A DNA stretch of 64,000 bases from Chlorogloeopsis fritschii PCC 6912 (lineage in GTDB: Bacteria; Cyanobacteriota; Cyanobacteriia; Cyanobacteriales; Nostocaceae), in assembly GCF_000317285.1 (NCBI RefSeq), contig NZ_AJLN01000094.1, forward strand, positions 1 to 64,000. Direction: 5' to 3'. The position numbers and the translations under genes are program-made. Of the stretch, positions 9,510 through 18,491 are shown one piece after another; position 1 is the first letter of the stretch, and every line of letters starts with the position of its first letter. The notes beneath the pieces were generated by a model. That model searched no databases. It was given only the letters and a program-made list of their open reading frames with translations, and was not told the DNA's origin.

Positions 9510-12437
9510 ATGAAGCTATCAATTACACAAAAGCTGGCAGTAGGATTTGCAACTGCATTGGCAGTTGTAGTTGGAAATGCCATAGTCTCCTATTGGAACA
9601 CTTTACAGCTGATTGATAATGAGCGATGGGTACAACATACTCACAAAGTGCTAACTCAACTTGAGAGTACACTCTCGACATTAGAAGATGCTGAAAATGG
9701 GCAGCGTGGCTATTTAATTACAGGAGATACAAGTTATTTAGAATCTTATTTTGACACAGATGGGGAAATAAATGAAAATCTCAAGAAACTGAGAGAATTA
9801 ACCGCAGATAACCCCAACCAACAAGAGCGAATTTCTTTACTTGAGCAGAAAATAATCAAGAGATTAGAGCTACTCCAACAAGGACTTTCTTTGCGTCAAC
9901 AACAAGGATTCACACCTGCACAAGAGTTAGTCATGTCTGGTAGGGGAAAAAGGGTAATGGATGAAATCCGCCAGATAATTAAGGAAATGCAGCAGGCGGA
10001 AAACTCACTATTAGAAAAACGAAGTCAACTGTCGCAAGCAAGTTCTCAACAGACAATTGCTACTTTCACTCTGGCTGCCATTTTGAATTTTGCGCTCATC
10101 GTTGCGCTTTACATATTTATCAGACGTTACATCAGCCAAAATCAAAAGTCACAGCAGGCGCTAAAAAATAGCGAACAACAATTTCGCGCTACATTTAATC
10201 AGGTTGCTGTCGGTATTGCTCATATCGCCCCCAATGGTAAATGGTTACTAGTAAATGAAAAGATTTGCGAGATTGTTGGTTACACTCGTGAGGAGTTACT
10301 CAACCTAACATTTCAAGATATTACTCATCCAGAGGATCTCAATGCTGATTTAGAGTATGTCCGGCAAATTTTAGCGAATAAAATTCAGACATACTCGATG
10401 GAGAAGCGTTACATCAAAAAAGATGGTGATCGCATTTGGGTAAATTTGACTGTATCCCTTGTACGCGAATCGAGTGGAGAGCCTAAATATTTTATTTCTG
10501 TTGTCGAAGACATTACAAAACGCAAACAGGCAGAACAAGCGCTGCAAATATCGCTCAAAGACTTGGCAGACATGAAGTTTGCTTTAGATCAAGCTGCAAT
10601 TGTGGCATTCACCGATGCTCAAGGAAAAATCACATACGTCAACGATAAATTCTGCGAAATTTCTCAATATTCTAAAAAAGAACTTTTAGGGCAAAATCAC
10701 CGCATTATTAATTCTGGCTATCACCCGCGAGAATTCTTTCATCAAATGTGGGCAACTATTACCAAAGGACAGGTGTGGAGAGGTGAAATCAAAAATCATT
10801 CCAAAAACGGCACATTTTACTGGGTGGATACAACAATTGTGCCTCTTTTAGATGCTCAAGGAAAACCCTTTGAATATGTAGCGATTCGTAGCGATATCAC
10901 TCAGCGCAAAACTGCCCAAGAGAAAATCCAAGAGCAAGCACAGCTTTTAGATCAATCACAAGATGGGATTTTTGTCATAGATATGGCAGAATGCATCGTG
11001 TATTGGAATAAAAGTGCGGAAAATTTGTTTGGCTGGACAAATGCAGAAGCGATCGCAAAAAAAGCCAGCGAACTTGTCTTTAAAAATACTTCTCCCCAAT
11101 TGCAAGAAGTACAAGAAACTATTGCTCAATCTGGCACCTGGCAAGGCGAGTTATATCTGGTAAAAAAAGACGGCAAAGAAATCATCGTCGATAGCGGTTG
11201 GACATTGGTACGAAATGACAAGCAGGAACCGAAATCAATCCTAATTGTCAATACTGATATTACAGAAAAGAAAAAACTGGAAGCCCAATTCTTACGCGCT
11301 CAACGCTTAGAAAGCATTGGCACCCTAGCAGGTGGTATTGCCCACGATCTCAACAACGTACTAGCACCAGTTTTGATGTCTGTACAGCTGTTGCGGATGA
11401 AATTCCCCGAACCGCAGAATCAGCAACTACTAACATTGATGGAAGATAGTGTCAAACGCGGGGCGAATTTGGTGAAGCAGGTATTATCTTTTGCCCGTGG
11501 CTTGTCAGGCGATCGCACTATTTTGCAACTCAAGCATATCATTCGAGAAATTGAGCAGATTATCAAAGAGACATTTCCCAAATCGATTGAATTGCAAACA
11601 GATTTACCAAAAGACCTTTGGACTGTTTATGGCGATGCTACTCAAATCCATCAGGTATTAATGAATTTAGTAGTTAATGCTAATGATGCCATGCCTAAGG
11701 TTGGAGTACTCAAAATTGTTGCTGAAAATGTGGTACTTGATGAACAATACGCCAAAATGCATATTGATGCCCAAGCGGGGACTTATACAGTCATTACAGT
11801 CGAGGATACTGGCATAGGTATGCCGCCAGAAGTCCAAGAACGGATTTTTGAGCCATTTTTCACTACCAAAGAAGTAAGTAAAGGCACGGGGTTAGGTCTT
11901 TCTACAGTAATTGGCATTGTCAAAAATCACGGTGGATTTGTCAATGTCTATAGTGAAGTGGGTAAAGGCACAAAATTTCAAATTTACTTCCCAGCATCAG
12001 AGGGTAATGAAACTCAGCAATCTGCCCAAGAGAGAGAAGAACTTACAGGAAATGGTGAGTTGATATTGGTAGTAGATGATGAAGTTACTATTCGTGAAAT
12101 TACTAAATCTTCTTTAGAAGCATACAACTACCGCGTCATTACTGCCAGCGATGGTGTAGAAGCAGTAACAATATATGCACAGCAATGGCAGGAAATTAGT
12201 ATAGTTTTGCTGGATATGATGATGCCAGCAATGGATGGAGCGATCGCCATCCGCACGTTAGAAAAAATTAATCCTGATGTCAAAATTATTGCTACTAGCG
12301 GACTGCTGTCACAGCAAACAATAGCCGAATCACAAGGCACAGGAGTAAAAGCATTCTTATCAAAACCTTGTACGGCGAAAGAATTATTACTGGCAATTAG
12401 TGCAGTTAACAAAAGGGTACTGGGTACTGGTGATTAG
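9510..12437 (+). CDS. Hybrid sensor histidine kinase (CHASE3-PAS3-HisKA-HATPase-REC)
   Basis: This 975-residue membrane sensor has TM1 at about 8-28 and TM2 at about 184-204, which bracket a periplasmic CHASE3 sensor domain (with [12 protein letters not shown] near 62-73). Three PAS domains follow (about 218-338, 352-468 and 475-585), then a HisKA domain with the phospho-acceptor His612 in GGIAHDLNN, and a HATPase with N box NANDAM (723-728), G1 box DTGIGM (766-771) and G2 box GTGLGLS (792-798). A fused receiver domain (about 850-970) keeps the acidic pair VVDDE, the phospho-acceptor Asp902 in LLDMMMP and Lys952. All catalytic residues are intact. The kinase should autophosphorylate and pass the phosphate internally; the HDLNN-type H box fits the hybrid kinase family. 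No partner regulator is adjacent, and the stimulus is not readable. Confidence 0.93.
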   Translation: MKLSITQKLAVGFATALAVVVGNAIVSYWNTLQLIDNERWVQHTHKVLTQLESTLSTLEDAENGQRGYLITGDTSYLESYFDTDGEINENLKKLRELTADNPNQQERISLLEQKIIKRLELLQQGLSLRQQQGFTPAQELVMSGRGKRVMDEIRQIIKEMQQAENSLLEKRSQLSQASSQQTIATFTLAAILNFALIVALYIFIRRYISQNQKSQQALKNSEQQFRATFNQVAVGIAHIAPNGKWLLVNEKICEIVGYTREELLNLTFQDITHPEDLNADLEYVRQILANKIQTYSMEKRYIKKDGDRIWVNLTVSLVRESSGEPKYFISVVEDITKRKQAEQALQISLKDLADMKFALDQAAIVAFTDAQGKITYVNDKFCEISQYSKKELLGQNHRIINSGYHPREFFHQMWATITKGQVWRGEIKNHSKNGTFYWVDTTIVPLLDAQGKPFEYVAIRSDITQRKTAQEKIQEQAQLLDQSQDGIFVIDMAECIVYWNKSAENLFGWTNAEAIAKKASELVFKNTSPQLQEVQETIAQSGTWQGELYLVKKDGKEIIVDSGWTLVRNDKQEPKSILIVNTDITEKKKLEAQFLRAQRLESIGTLAGGIAHDLNNVLAPVLMSVQLLRMKFPEPQNQQLLTLMEDSVKRGANLVKQVLSFARGLSGDRTILQLKHIIREIEQIIKETFPKSIELQTDLPKDLWTVYGDATQIHQVLMNLVVNANDAMPKVGVLKIVAENVVLDEQYAKMHIDAQAGTYTVITVEDTGIGMPPEVQERIFEPFFTTKEVSKGTGLGLSTVIGIVKNHGGFVNVYSEVGKGTKFQIYFPASEGNETQQSAQEREELTGNGELILVVDDEVTIREITKSSLEAYNYRVITASDGVEAVTIYAQQWQEISIVLLDMMMPAMDGAIAIRTLEKINPDVKIIATSGLLSQQTIAESQGTGVKAFLSKPCTAKELLLAISAVNKRVLGTGD

Positions 12438-12439
12438 GG

Positions 12440-12590
12440 ACTGGGAAGAAGACGCGGAGACAACCAGACGCGGTGACGCGGGGAAAGAGGACGAGAAGAA
12501 TACCCTCGTTACCAGGTTGAACCTGGTAACAAGAAAAATCTAAAATTTCTAGTCCCTAGTCCCTAGCCTCTAGCCCCTAGCCCCTATTTT
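12440..12590. repeat. Composite of dispersed repeats after the kinase gene
   Basis: Three units lie side by side: GACGCGGAGAC-like units (12450-12482), a perfect hairpin CTCGTTACCAGGTT-g-AACCTGGTAAC-a-AG (12505-12533), and tandem heptamers of the type CCCTAGT/CCCTAGC (12548-12583). The hairpin recurs at 14433-14461. The heptamers recur at about 41618-41645 and, inverted, at 19737-19752. This is the short-tandem-repeat style described for heterocystous cyanobacteria. Confidence 0.7.
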
Positions 12591-12684
12591 CAAGAAAAGC
12601 TCACAAAAAATTCATCCAAGTGTCGGTTGTTTTTTTATTTGTTACTGTTAATAATAATTAACATTTATTCCTAGAAAGATTACT

Positions 12685-13731
12685 ATGGCTTTATACGCAG
12701 AATTACACAGGCATCTGGGTGGTTCGGTTGTACCGCGAGTTCTGTGGCGATATTTTGAACGCCATTCTTCGGAACTAATTTCTCGGTTTGCTGACTATCC
12801 CGAATTTGAAGAGTTTTACACGCGCCCTCGCAACACATTAGATGAGTATCTAGAGTTGCACACCCTTGTGGAAAGCGTGCAAACAGTGGAAACTTTGCCT
12901 TACTTTATCTATCGCTTACTTCGGGGTGCTTACATTTTTGAAAATTTAGCGTATCTGGAACTACGTTACACCCCTTATTTGCGAACACCCGAACATCTCA
13001 GTCAATCTCAGAGAATTGACAAAATGGCGGAAATTGTTGATGTGGTAGGTAGGGCAAGCAAAATCTCAGAATACCCAATTGTTACCAGTCAAATTTTGTG
13101 TATGCACTCCCGCCTACCCTACGAGGTAAATAAGGCGATTGTTGATCTCGCAGCACAAAGCAGACAGTATGTTTGTGCAGTAGATATTGCTGGCGGGGAT
13201 AGCTACTATCGCGATCGCCTCAAAGAATGGATCGAGTTATATGAGTATGCCTTATCTTTGGGAATTAATACCACAGGACATCTTTACGAAACCACTGCTG
13301 GCTTTTACCCAGAACTTCTACCATATTTAATGCGGATTGGTCACGGTATCCAAATACCCCTGTTGTATCCCGAATTACTCCCAGATTTGGCTAAACGAAA
13401 CCAGTGTTTGGAAGTTTGTCCTACAACCTACCTAAAAACTGGTACGTTACAGGATATCCGCCAACTAAAGTTAGTTTTTGACCGTTGTTTCAATGCCGGA
13501 GTAGATATTGCCATTTGTACTGACAACGCTGGATTGCACAATGTCCGTCTGCCATTTGAGTACGAAAATCTCTTGACATACGACATTATCAATTTTGAAC
13601 AGCTCCAGGCTTGTCAGGATGCTGCTTTTCGTCATGCTTTCGCTTGGCCTTACAGTCAACGTCCAGCATCTCTGTTAAATGGTTTACTCAAGCCTCAATC
13701 AGCCCAAATTCTAGCGATGAAAACAAATTAA
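12685..13731 (+). CDS. Adenosine-deaminase-like metal-dependent amidohydrolase
   Basis: The 348-residue protein has the TIM-barrel layout of the adenosine/AMP deaminase family: metal ligands in ELHRHLGGS (His8, His10), a VDIAGGD strand (166-172), an H-x-x-E pair (His199, Glu202), RIGHG (217-221) and TDN (279-281). The zinc ligands and the proposed general acid are therefore present. The usual TDDP motif reads TDNAG, so the second Asp, which contacts the purine N7 in classical adenosine deaminase, is Asn281; and the usual HAGE reads HLYE. Classical adenosine deamination is thus uncertain; another purine- or pterin-like substrate is possible. The gene stands alone, and the ATG at 12685 gives the family start. 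Confidence 0.8.
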   Translation: MALYAELHRHLGGSVVPRVLWRYFERHSSELISRFADYPEFEEFYTRPRNTLDEYLELHTLVESVQTVETLPYFIYRLLRGAYIFENLAYLELRYTPYLRTPEHLSQSQRIDKMAEIVDVVGRASKISEYPIVTSQILCMHSRLPYEVNKAIVDLAAQSRQYVCAVDIAGGDSYYRDRLKEWIELYEYALSLGINTTGHLYETTAGFYPELLPYLMRIGHGIQIPLLYPELLPDLAKRNQCLEVCPTTYLKTGTLQDIRQLKLVFDRCFNAGVDIAICTDNAGLHNVRLPFEYENLLTYDIINFEQLQACQDAAFRHAFAWPYSQRPASLLNGLLKPQSAQILAMKTN

Positions 13732-13813
13732 TCATCGCCAAACATGAGACACTTAATCAGAATACAAAAATGTTGCAGTAAGTGAATTTTTATTATTTTT
13801 ATTCAAGTATTTG

Positions 13814-13972
13814 ATGGAAATGCATACTGAGCTACAAACAGCCGCTTGGCTGCTAGCACAATATGTATTTCCCTTCAATCAAGTGAGTTTGATTCGCAAG
13901 ATTACAGCTATAGACCTTAACAAGAACAGTACTGCACAACGTGCAGTACATCAATACGAAGCCAGTACTTAA
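13814..13972 (+). CDS. Short hypothetical protein (52 aa)
   Basis: ATG 13814 opens a 52-codon frame ending in TAA 13970-13972. The predicted peptide begins with a helix-prone segment (TELQTAAWLLAQYVF), then a basic region (LIRKITAIDLNKN), with normal amino-acid composition and in-frame codons resembling the neighbours. No family was recognised. It ends three bases before the convergent rhodanese gene. It is tentative. Confidence 0.35.
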   Translation: MEMHTELQTAAWLLAQYVFPFNQVSLIRKITAIDLNKNSTAQRAVHQYEAST

Positions 13973-13975
13973 TAA

Positions 13976-14296
13976 TTAGATTTCTTCTGTTGCACCTCCA
14001 ACAGATTTCCAAGCAGCAAGCCCACCTTTAAGTTCGGTTACGTGAGAAAAACCTGCTTCTCGCAATGTATTTACAGCTTGGGCAGTTTCTGTATCATTCT
14101 CACCATAAACGAAAATGTCGCGCTTAGTGTGAAAACTCGATTTAGCACGTTCTGCTAAATCTTTTATAGGTAATGATACTGCTCCGGTAATATGACCTTT
14201 ATTGTAGCTATGGCGATCGCGTACATCCAGGATTGTAAAACCCGGTTGACCCCATTCTAAACGCGATTTTAGGTCATGGGCAATAGAATCAATCAT
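13976..14296 (-). CDS. Rhodanese-like domain protein lacking the catalytic cysteine
   Basis: A single rhodanese domain fills the 106-residue protein: FTILDVRDRHSYNKGHI (20-36) with the CH2A-type Asp-Val-Arg, AVSLP (39-43), and a C-terminal LKGGLAAWKS (89-98). The active-site loop, normally beginning with the persulfide-forming Cys, reads VYGENDTETA, so Gly replaces Cys. The protein cannot do ordinary sulfur transfer and may be a binding or regulatory domain. It has no linked partner on its strand. Confidence 0.85.
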   Translation of the reverse strand: MIDSIAHDLKSRLEWGQPGFTILDVRDRHSYNKGHITGAVSLPIKDLAERAKSSFHTKRDIFVYGENDTETAQAVNTLREAGFSHVTELKGGLAAWKSVGGATEEI

Positions 14297-14430
14297 ATAG
14301 CCACCTCTTGATACTTTTTGCTCGGTTATTTGCCGCTTTTCGCCTCAACAGCAATCTACCAAAAATTTGATTTTCATAGAGCTTTTTTTAAAAATAATAA
14401 ATATTTTTTCAAAGTTTAAATTGCTTTATA

Positions 14431-14483
14431 CCCTCGTTACTAGGTTGAACCTGGTAACGAGAACTAGTGGTAACGAGAACTAG
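14431..14483. repeat. TTAC-AGGTTgAACCT-GTAA palindrome, second copy, with tandem unit
   Basis: CTCGTTACTAGGTT-g-AACCTGGTAACGAG (14433-14461) is the same hairpin as at 12505-12533. Its right end GGTAACGAGAACTAG is repeated in tandem at 14453-14467 and 14469-14483, which points to slippage or recombination. It lies upstream of mutL. Confidence 0.7.
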
Positions 14484-14593
14484 AGCTTCTGGCTATCTCA
14501 ATTTCAGAGTAAAAGATATGAAGTTATGTATATTAACTTCATGAAATTTGTTTAAATAATACAGTGGTTGCTTTCTCGCCTACACTGGACTGT

Positions 14594-16279
14594 ATGGTAT
14601 CTACGATACAAGCTTTACCAACAGAAGTCGTACATTTAATCGCGGCTGGAGAGGTAATTGACTCTTTAGCTTCTGTAGTGCGGGAATTGGCAGAAAATTC
14701 CATAGATGCTGGTGCAACGCGGATTGTAGTTGCGATGTGGCCAGAACAGTGGCGCGTGCGGGTAACAGATAATGGTTGTGGAATGAACCTAGAGGACTTG
14801 CAGCGAGCTGCATCAGCCCACAGCACAAGTAAAATCCGTATCTGTGCAGATTTATGGAAAATTACTAGTTTGGGATTTCGTGGTGAAGCGCTGCACAGTT
14901 TAACAACTTTGGCTGATTTAGAAATTTTGAGTCGCCCAGCCCCTTCTGTGGAAGGTGGGGTTTGCGGTTGGCGAGTAGTCTATGGCTATACAGGAGAAGT
15001 AGTACATTTAGAGGCAGCAGCGATCGCTCCTGGTACGGTTGTCACAGTCTCCAACCTTTTTGGTAATTGCCTGGGGAGGCGTCAAGGCTTACCCTCAACG
15101 GCACAGCAAATGAGAGCGGTGCAAACCACAATCCAACAAATCGCCTTATGCCATCCCCACATTGCTTGGCAAGTTTGGCAAAATGACCGTGAGTGGTTTA
15201 CCATCTCCCCAGCCTCAACGATGGGACAACTAATACCGCAAATTCTTCATCAGGTGCGAGCGAGCGATTTGCAAGAGTTGCAGGTAGAAATACCTGAAAA
15301 AGAGTCACAAGCTAATGATTCAAAGCTGAATTTGGTAATCGGATTACCCGATCGCGCTTCACGCCATCGCCCGGATTGGCTGCGAGTCGCTGTCAACGGA
15401 CGGATGGTAAAAACATCGGAACTAGAGCAAACTATTTTAGGGGCATTTCACAGAACATTACCGCGCGATCGCTATCCCATTTGTTGCCTGCATCTATTGA
15501 TACATCCAGGACATATTAACTGGAACCGTAACCCAGCGAAAACAGAAATTTACCTCAACGATGTGAATTACTGGCAACAGCAAATTAGTCAGGCAATTGA
15601 ACAAGCACTCCGCATTAATTCTGCCACCGTTAAAGAAGTAGTTCATACCAGTCGAGTTGGGAAATTAATCAAAGCTGCCGAAGAAAAAAGTAATTACAAT
15701 ATCAACCCTTCCCAGCCAGATGAACCAAATCAAACCTCCCACTACTTAACAGCAGTCGGTCAAGTTAATAACACCTACATTGTTGCCGAACATCCAGGTG
15801 GTTTGTGGTTAGTAGAACAGCACATTGCTCATGAGCGAGTTTTGTACGAGCAATTATGCGATCACTGGCAAATCGTTCCCGTCGAGCCGCCGATAATTCT
15901 GTATCAATTATCGCCAGCCCAAGTATCTCAACTGCAACGCATCGGTTTAGACATAGAACCCTTCGGCGAACAACTTTGGGCAGTTCGCAGCCTACCCGCA
16001 CTGTTGCAACAGCGAGATGACTGTGCAGACGCAATTTTAGAACTGAGTTGGGGAGGTGACTTACAAACAGCGCAAGTAGCTGTTGCCTGTCGCAGTGCCA
16101 TCCGCAACGGTACACCTCTGAGCTTACCAGAAATGCAGACACTACTAAATGACTGGCAGCGTACTCGCAATCCCCGCACTTGTCCCCACGGACGCCCAAT
16201 TTATTTGTCTCTGGAGGAGTCAGCCTTAGCGCGGTTTTTCCGGCGTCATTGGGTGATTGGTAAAAGTCATGGGATTTAA
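14594..16279 (+). CDS. mutL: DNA mismatch repair protein MutL
   Basis: MutL couples mismatch recognition by MutS to strand removal. Counting from ATG 14594, the GHKL ATPase motifs are seen: LAENSIDAG (catalytic Glu34), TDNGCGM (58-64) and LGFRGEAL (93-100). A variable linker lies at about residues 340-380, then the dimerisation/endonuclease domain with VEQHIAHERVLYE (407-419), VACRS (497-501) and CPHGRP (530-535). The metal site that is DQHA in most endonuclease MutLs reads EQHI here. The GTG at 14564 would add ten residues without family similarity, so I prefer the ATG at 14594. Repeats at 14431-14483 sit in its upstream region. Confidence 0.93.
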   Translation: MVSTIQALPTEVVHLIAAGEVIDSLASVVRELAENSIDAGATRIVVAMWPEQWRVRVTDNGCGMNLEDLQRAASAHSTSKIRICADLWKITSLGFRGEALHSLTTLADLEILSRPAPSVEGGVCGWRVVYGYTGEVVHLEAAAIAPGTVVTVSNLFGNCLGRRQGLPSTAQQMRAVQTTIQQIALCHPHIAWQVWQNDREWFTISPASTMGQLIPQILHQVRASDLQELQVEIPEKESQANDSKLNLVIGLPDRASRHRPDWLRVAVNGRMVKTSELEQTILGAFHRTLPRDRYPICCLHLLIHPGHINWNRNPAKTEIYLNDVNYWQQQISQAIEQALRINSATVKEVVHTSRVGKLIKAAEEKSNYNINPSQPDEPNQTSHYLTAVGQVNNTYIVAEHPGGLWLVEQHIAHERVLYEQLCDHWQIVPVEPPIILYQLSPAQVSQLQRIGLDIEPFGEQLWAVRSLPALLQQRDDCADAILELSWGGDLQTAQVAVACRSAIRNGTPLSLPEMQTLLNDWQRTRNPRTCPHGRPIYLSLEESALARFFRRHWVIGKSHGI

Positions 16280-16401
16280 ACTACAGGTCTAGAAAGTCTA
16301 ATACGGTATCGAGATTTGATACGGACAATTATTACGAAGTCTTGTAGACTATGAATATAGATAAGACTTGTAAATCTCCAATGGTTTTGAATAAATGAAA
16401 A

Positions 16402-17169
16402 ATGATATTTCCTAACCCACCTATTACTGAAGCAATCTTCGATATAACAGTTAATCTTCGTGATAGTTTTAATCATGAAATTTTACTAACTTTTCACGAA
16501 GAAGTCAAAGAGTCTTTTCCTAATATTCAAAAAAGAATGGCATTTCAAGGAGGTATTGAATTAAAACTAGATAATCTTGATGAGATACATCCTCAATTAC
16601 TTCCTATATCTAATAAACCAGAGGGATATATTTTTGTTTCTCAAGATGAAAAAAGAGTTGTCCAAGCTAGATTAAATGGATTTACCTTTAGTAGGTTAAA
16701 ACCCTACGAAAGTTGGGAAAGTTTCTACACAGAAGCAAATCAGCTTTGGGAAAAATATGCTCAATTAACATCTCCTGTTAAAGTCACTCGTCTTGCTCTA
16801 AGATATATCAACCAAATTTTGATACCAGCTACAGGAACTGTAGAGTTAAAAAATTATATAAAAACAGTACCAGAGATATCGAATGATTTATCGGTAATAA
16901 TGGAAGACTATTTCATGCGAATAATTGTAGCCCATGCAGATTATCGACCATCAAAAGCAATTATTAATCAAACAATAGGTCAAGTTACCGAAAATGAAAA
17001 GGGTGAGAGAGTAGTTCCTTTGATATTTGATATAGATGTTTTTCAACAAGTCAATCTTCAGCATGATGATGAAGAAATTAAAAATATTTTTGAATTAAAT
17101 TTGCGAAGTTTTAGAGACGAAATATTTTTTAAGAGCATTACCGATCAAACAAAGGAGCTTTTCAAATGA
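16402..17169 (+). CDS. TIGR04255-family protein
   Basis: The 255-residue product opens with the signature NPPITEAIFDI (residues 4-14) of a sporadically distributed family known as TIGR04255, and shows the family's later features SRLKPYESWESF (about 96-107) and TRLALRYIN (about 129-137). The biochemical function is unknown; its patchy distribution suggests an accessory role. I place it first in a three-gene operon: its stop overlaps the start of the next gene (ATGA at 17166-17169). The operon is visibly more AT-rich than mutL, consistent with horizontal acquisition. Confidence 0.75.
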   Translation: MIFPNPPITEAIFDITVNLRDSFNHEILLTFHEEVKESFPNIQKRMAFQGGIELKLDNLDEIHPQLLPISNKPEGYIFVSQDEKRVVQARLNGFTFSRLKPYESWESFYTEANQLWEKYAQLTSPVKVTRLALRYINQILIPATGTVELKNYIKTVPEISNDLSVIMEDYFMRIIVAHADYRPSKAIINQTIGQVTENEKGERVVPLIFDIDVFQQVNLQHDDEEIKNIFELNLRSFRDEIFFKSITDQTKELFK

Positions 17170-17705
17170 GTAAATTACTTGCTCCAGATAAAGATCAGAT
17201 TTTGGATTTTACTACTAGCAGTGGTAGTAGTCAAGAATACTATAAAATATTTAGAAAGGCACAACAAGCTCAAAAACATAAGCTAGAACCAATAGCATGG
17301 AAATACAATACGTCCTTTTACTTGTTCTCCAATCTAGATATTTCTGACTTTGAGAATAGAGTAGAAGAGATTCGAGATGAAATTATGGAAGGTCATCTTA
17401 GACTTTCTAAAGAAGACATAAACTTCCTGAAGAAGGATATTAAAAAATTGGATGTTTTTCAACTTATAACTGTGACACGACTTCTGGGGCCTCTTTTAGA
17501 AAGTGAAGACCATTCTCAGGATGCAGCTTCCATAATAAGTGTTCTTCTACAGCATCCTGCCGACGAAGTGAGATATGCTGCTTTAGAGGCAATAAGTTTT
17601 GCTTTAGGAGAAGTTTCTATTGCTGAAAAAATACTTGCAGAAGCCAAGAATTTACTTAAAAATGAAGAAAGTACATTTGTACGTGAATACTTGGAGTCTC
17701 TATAA
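17166..17705 (+). CDS. Unrecognised helical protein, second gene of TIGR04255 operon
   Basis: The 179-residue soluble, mainly helical protein has a charged N-terminal half and, at about residues 130-175, one or two HEAT-like helix pairs (LQHPADEVRYAALEAISFAL). No catalytic motif was recognised. It overlaps the upstream gene by four bases (ATGA), and the next gene begins three bases after its stop, so translation is almost certainly coupled. A HEAT-like C-terminus suggests an adaptor or binding role. Confidence 0.7.
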   Translation: MSKLLAPDKDQILDFTTSSGSSQEYYKIFRKAQQAQKHKLEPIAWKYNTSFYLFSNLDISDFENRVEEIRDEIMEGHLRLSKEDINFLKKDIKKLDVFQLITVTRLLGPLLESEDHSQDAASIISVLLQHPADEVRYAALEAISFALGEVSIAEKILAEAKNLLKNEESTFVREYLESL

Positions 17706-17708
17706 GGT

Positions 17709-18230
17709 GTGAGTGAATTACCTTACTACAGGAGTGTTAAAAGCCTTGCGATCTGGAAAGCAGGTAAACAACAGAAGGCGATTCTATCTTCAGAACACGC
17801 TGAACGATACCTGAGAGATATTAAGGAGGGAAAAGGTTTTCCCTCATTATGGCTACCTTCTTCTCCTGAAGATTTAGAGAAAATTTCATTAGGAATCCTT
17901 CTGAGAAAAGGGCATCTCGATACTGTAAACTTAGTTGGTTTAAATGAATCCTGCTTTAGAAATGTAGGAATTGAAGTGAGCAAGGTCGAAGTTTTTAATT
18001 TCCCTATACCTACAGTAGGCCACTTACACTATGAATTGTGTACTACTGATGATAATAAGTTAACAGCAGCTATAGAAATTTTCCTTAAATGTAATGGTAA
18101 CTTTGCAGATTTTATTAAGTCAGACCCAAACAAAATTAATATGCGTAAAATAGCTGCAAAGTATATAGATGAAGTTAGTGAATCATATAAACAGAAAGCT
18201 CAAGAGTGGGCTAAACAATACCTACAGTGA
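17709..18230 (+). CDS. Unrecognised protein, third gene of TIGR04255 operon
   Basis: The 173-residue soluble protein starts at GTG 17709 with an AAGG ribosome site overlapping the previous stop. It has SVKSLAIWKAGKQQK near the N-terminus, a mixed alpha/beta centre (FPIPTVGHLHYELCTTDDN, about 98-116) and an amphipathic C-terminal helix rich in Lys and Ala. No family or active site was recognised. Its place directly behind two coupled genes makes it part of the same module. Confidence 0.65.
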   Translation: MSELPYYRSVKSLAIWKAGKQQKAILSSEHAERYLRDIKEGKGFPSLWLPSSPEDLEKISLGILLRKGHLDTVNLVGLNESCFRNVGIEVSKVEVFNFPIPTVGHLHYELCTTDDNKLTAAIEIFLKCNGNFADFIKSDPNKINMRKIAAKYIDEVSESYKQKAQEWAKQYLQ

Positions 18231-18290
18231 AAGTTTTATAAGGAAGTTCACAATATTTTTTTGCAAATAGTACGCTGTTTTAGACTATAA

Positions 18291-18440
18291 AAGCTGGCAG
18301 AAGCTAAGGCTAGGGGAGATAAGCAAGCGGCAAGGGAGCATTACAAGGGACTGAAGGCTGTCTATAAGCGTCTTCCAGAGTTGGAATATTTGGATTTAAC
18401 ATCTCCTTTTCCGTATAGTTCGACTAGTGCGACTATTTAG
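18291..18440 (+). pseudogene. Possible 3' remnant of a gene
   Basis: A 49-codon frame without a start codon runs from just after an in-frame TAA (18288-18290) to TAG 18438-18440. The translation is protein-like (LAEAKARGDKQAAREHY, then LPELEYLDLTSPFPYS), with charged helix then aromatic end. It is best read as the C-terminal fragment of a decayed gene; the parent family was not recognised. Confidence 0.35.
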
Positions 18441-18454
18441 TCATAACTAGGGTA

Positions 18455-18483
18455 TTGACTTAGAGCGTACTCTAACTTGTAGA
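18455..18483 (+). promoter_or_regulatory. MerR-type promoter/operator
   Basis: TTGACT (18455-18460) and a -10-like TGTAGA (18478-18483) flank the perfect dyad TTAGAG-CGTA-CTCTAA (18459-18474). A palindrome between -35 and -10 is the hallmark of promoters twisted by MerR-family regulators, and this dyad resembles the CTTAGAGT..ACTCTAAG operators of that family. The downstream MerR gene starts at 18492, so it probably controls its own operon. Confidence 0.7.
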
Positions 18484-18491
18484 GTTTTTTC

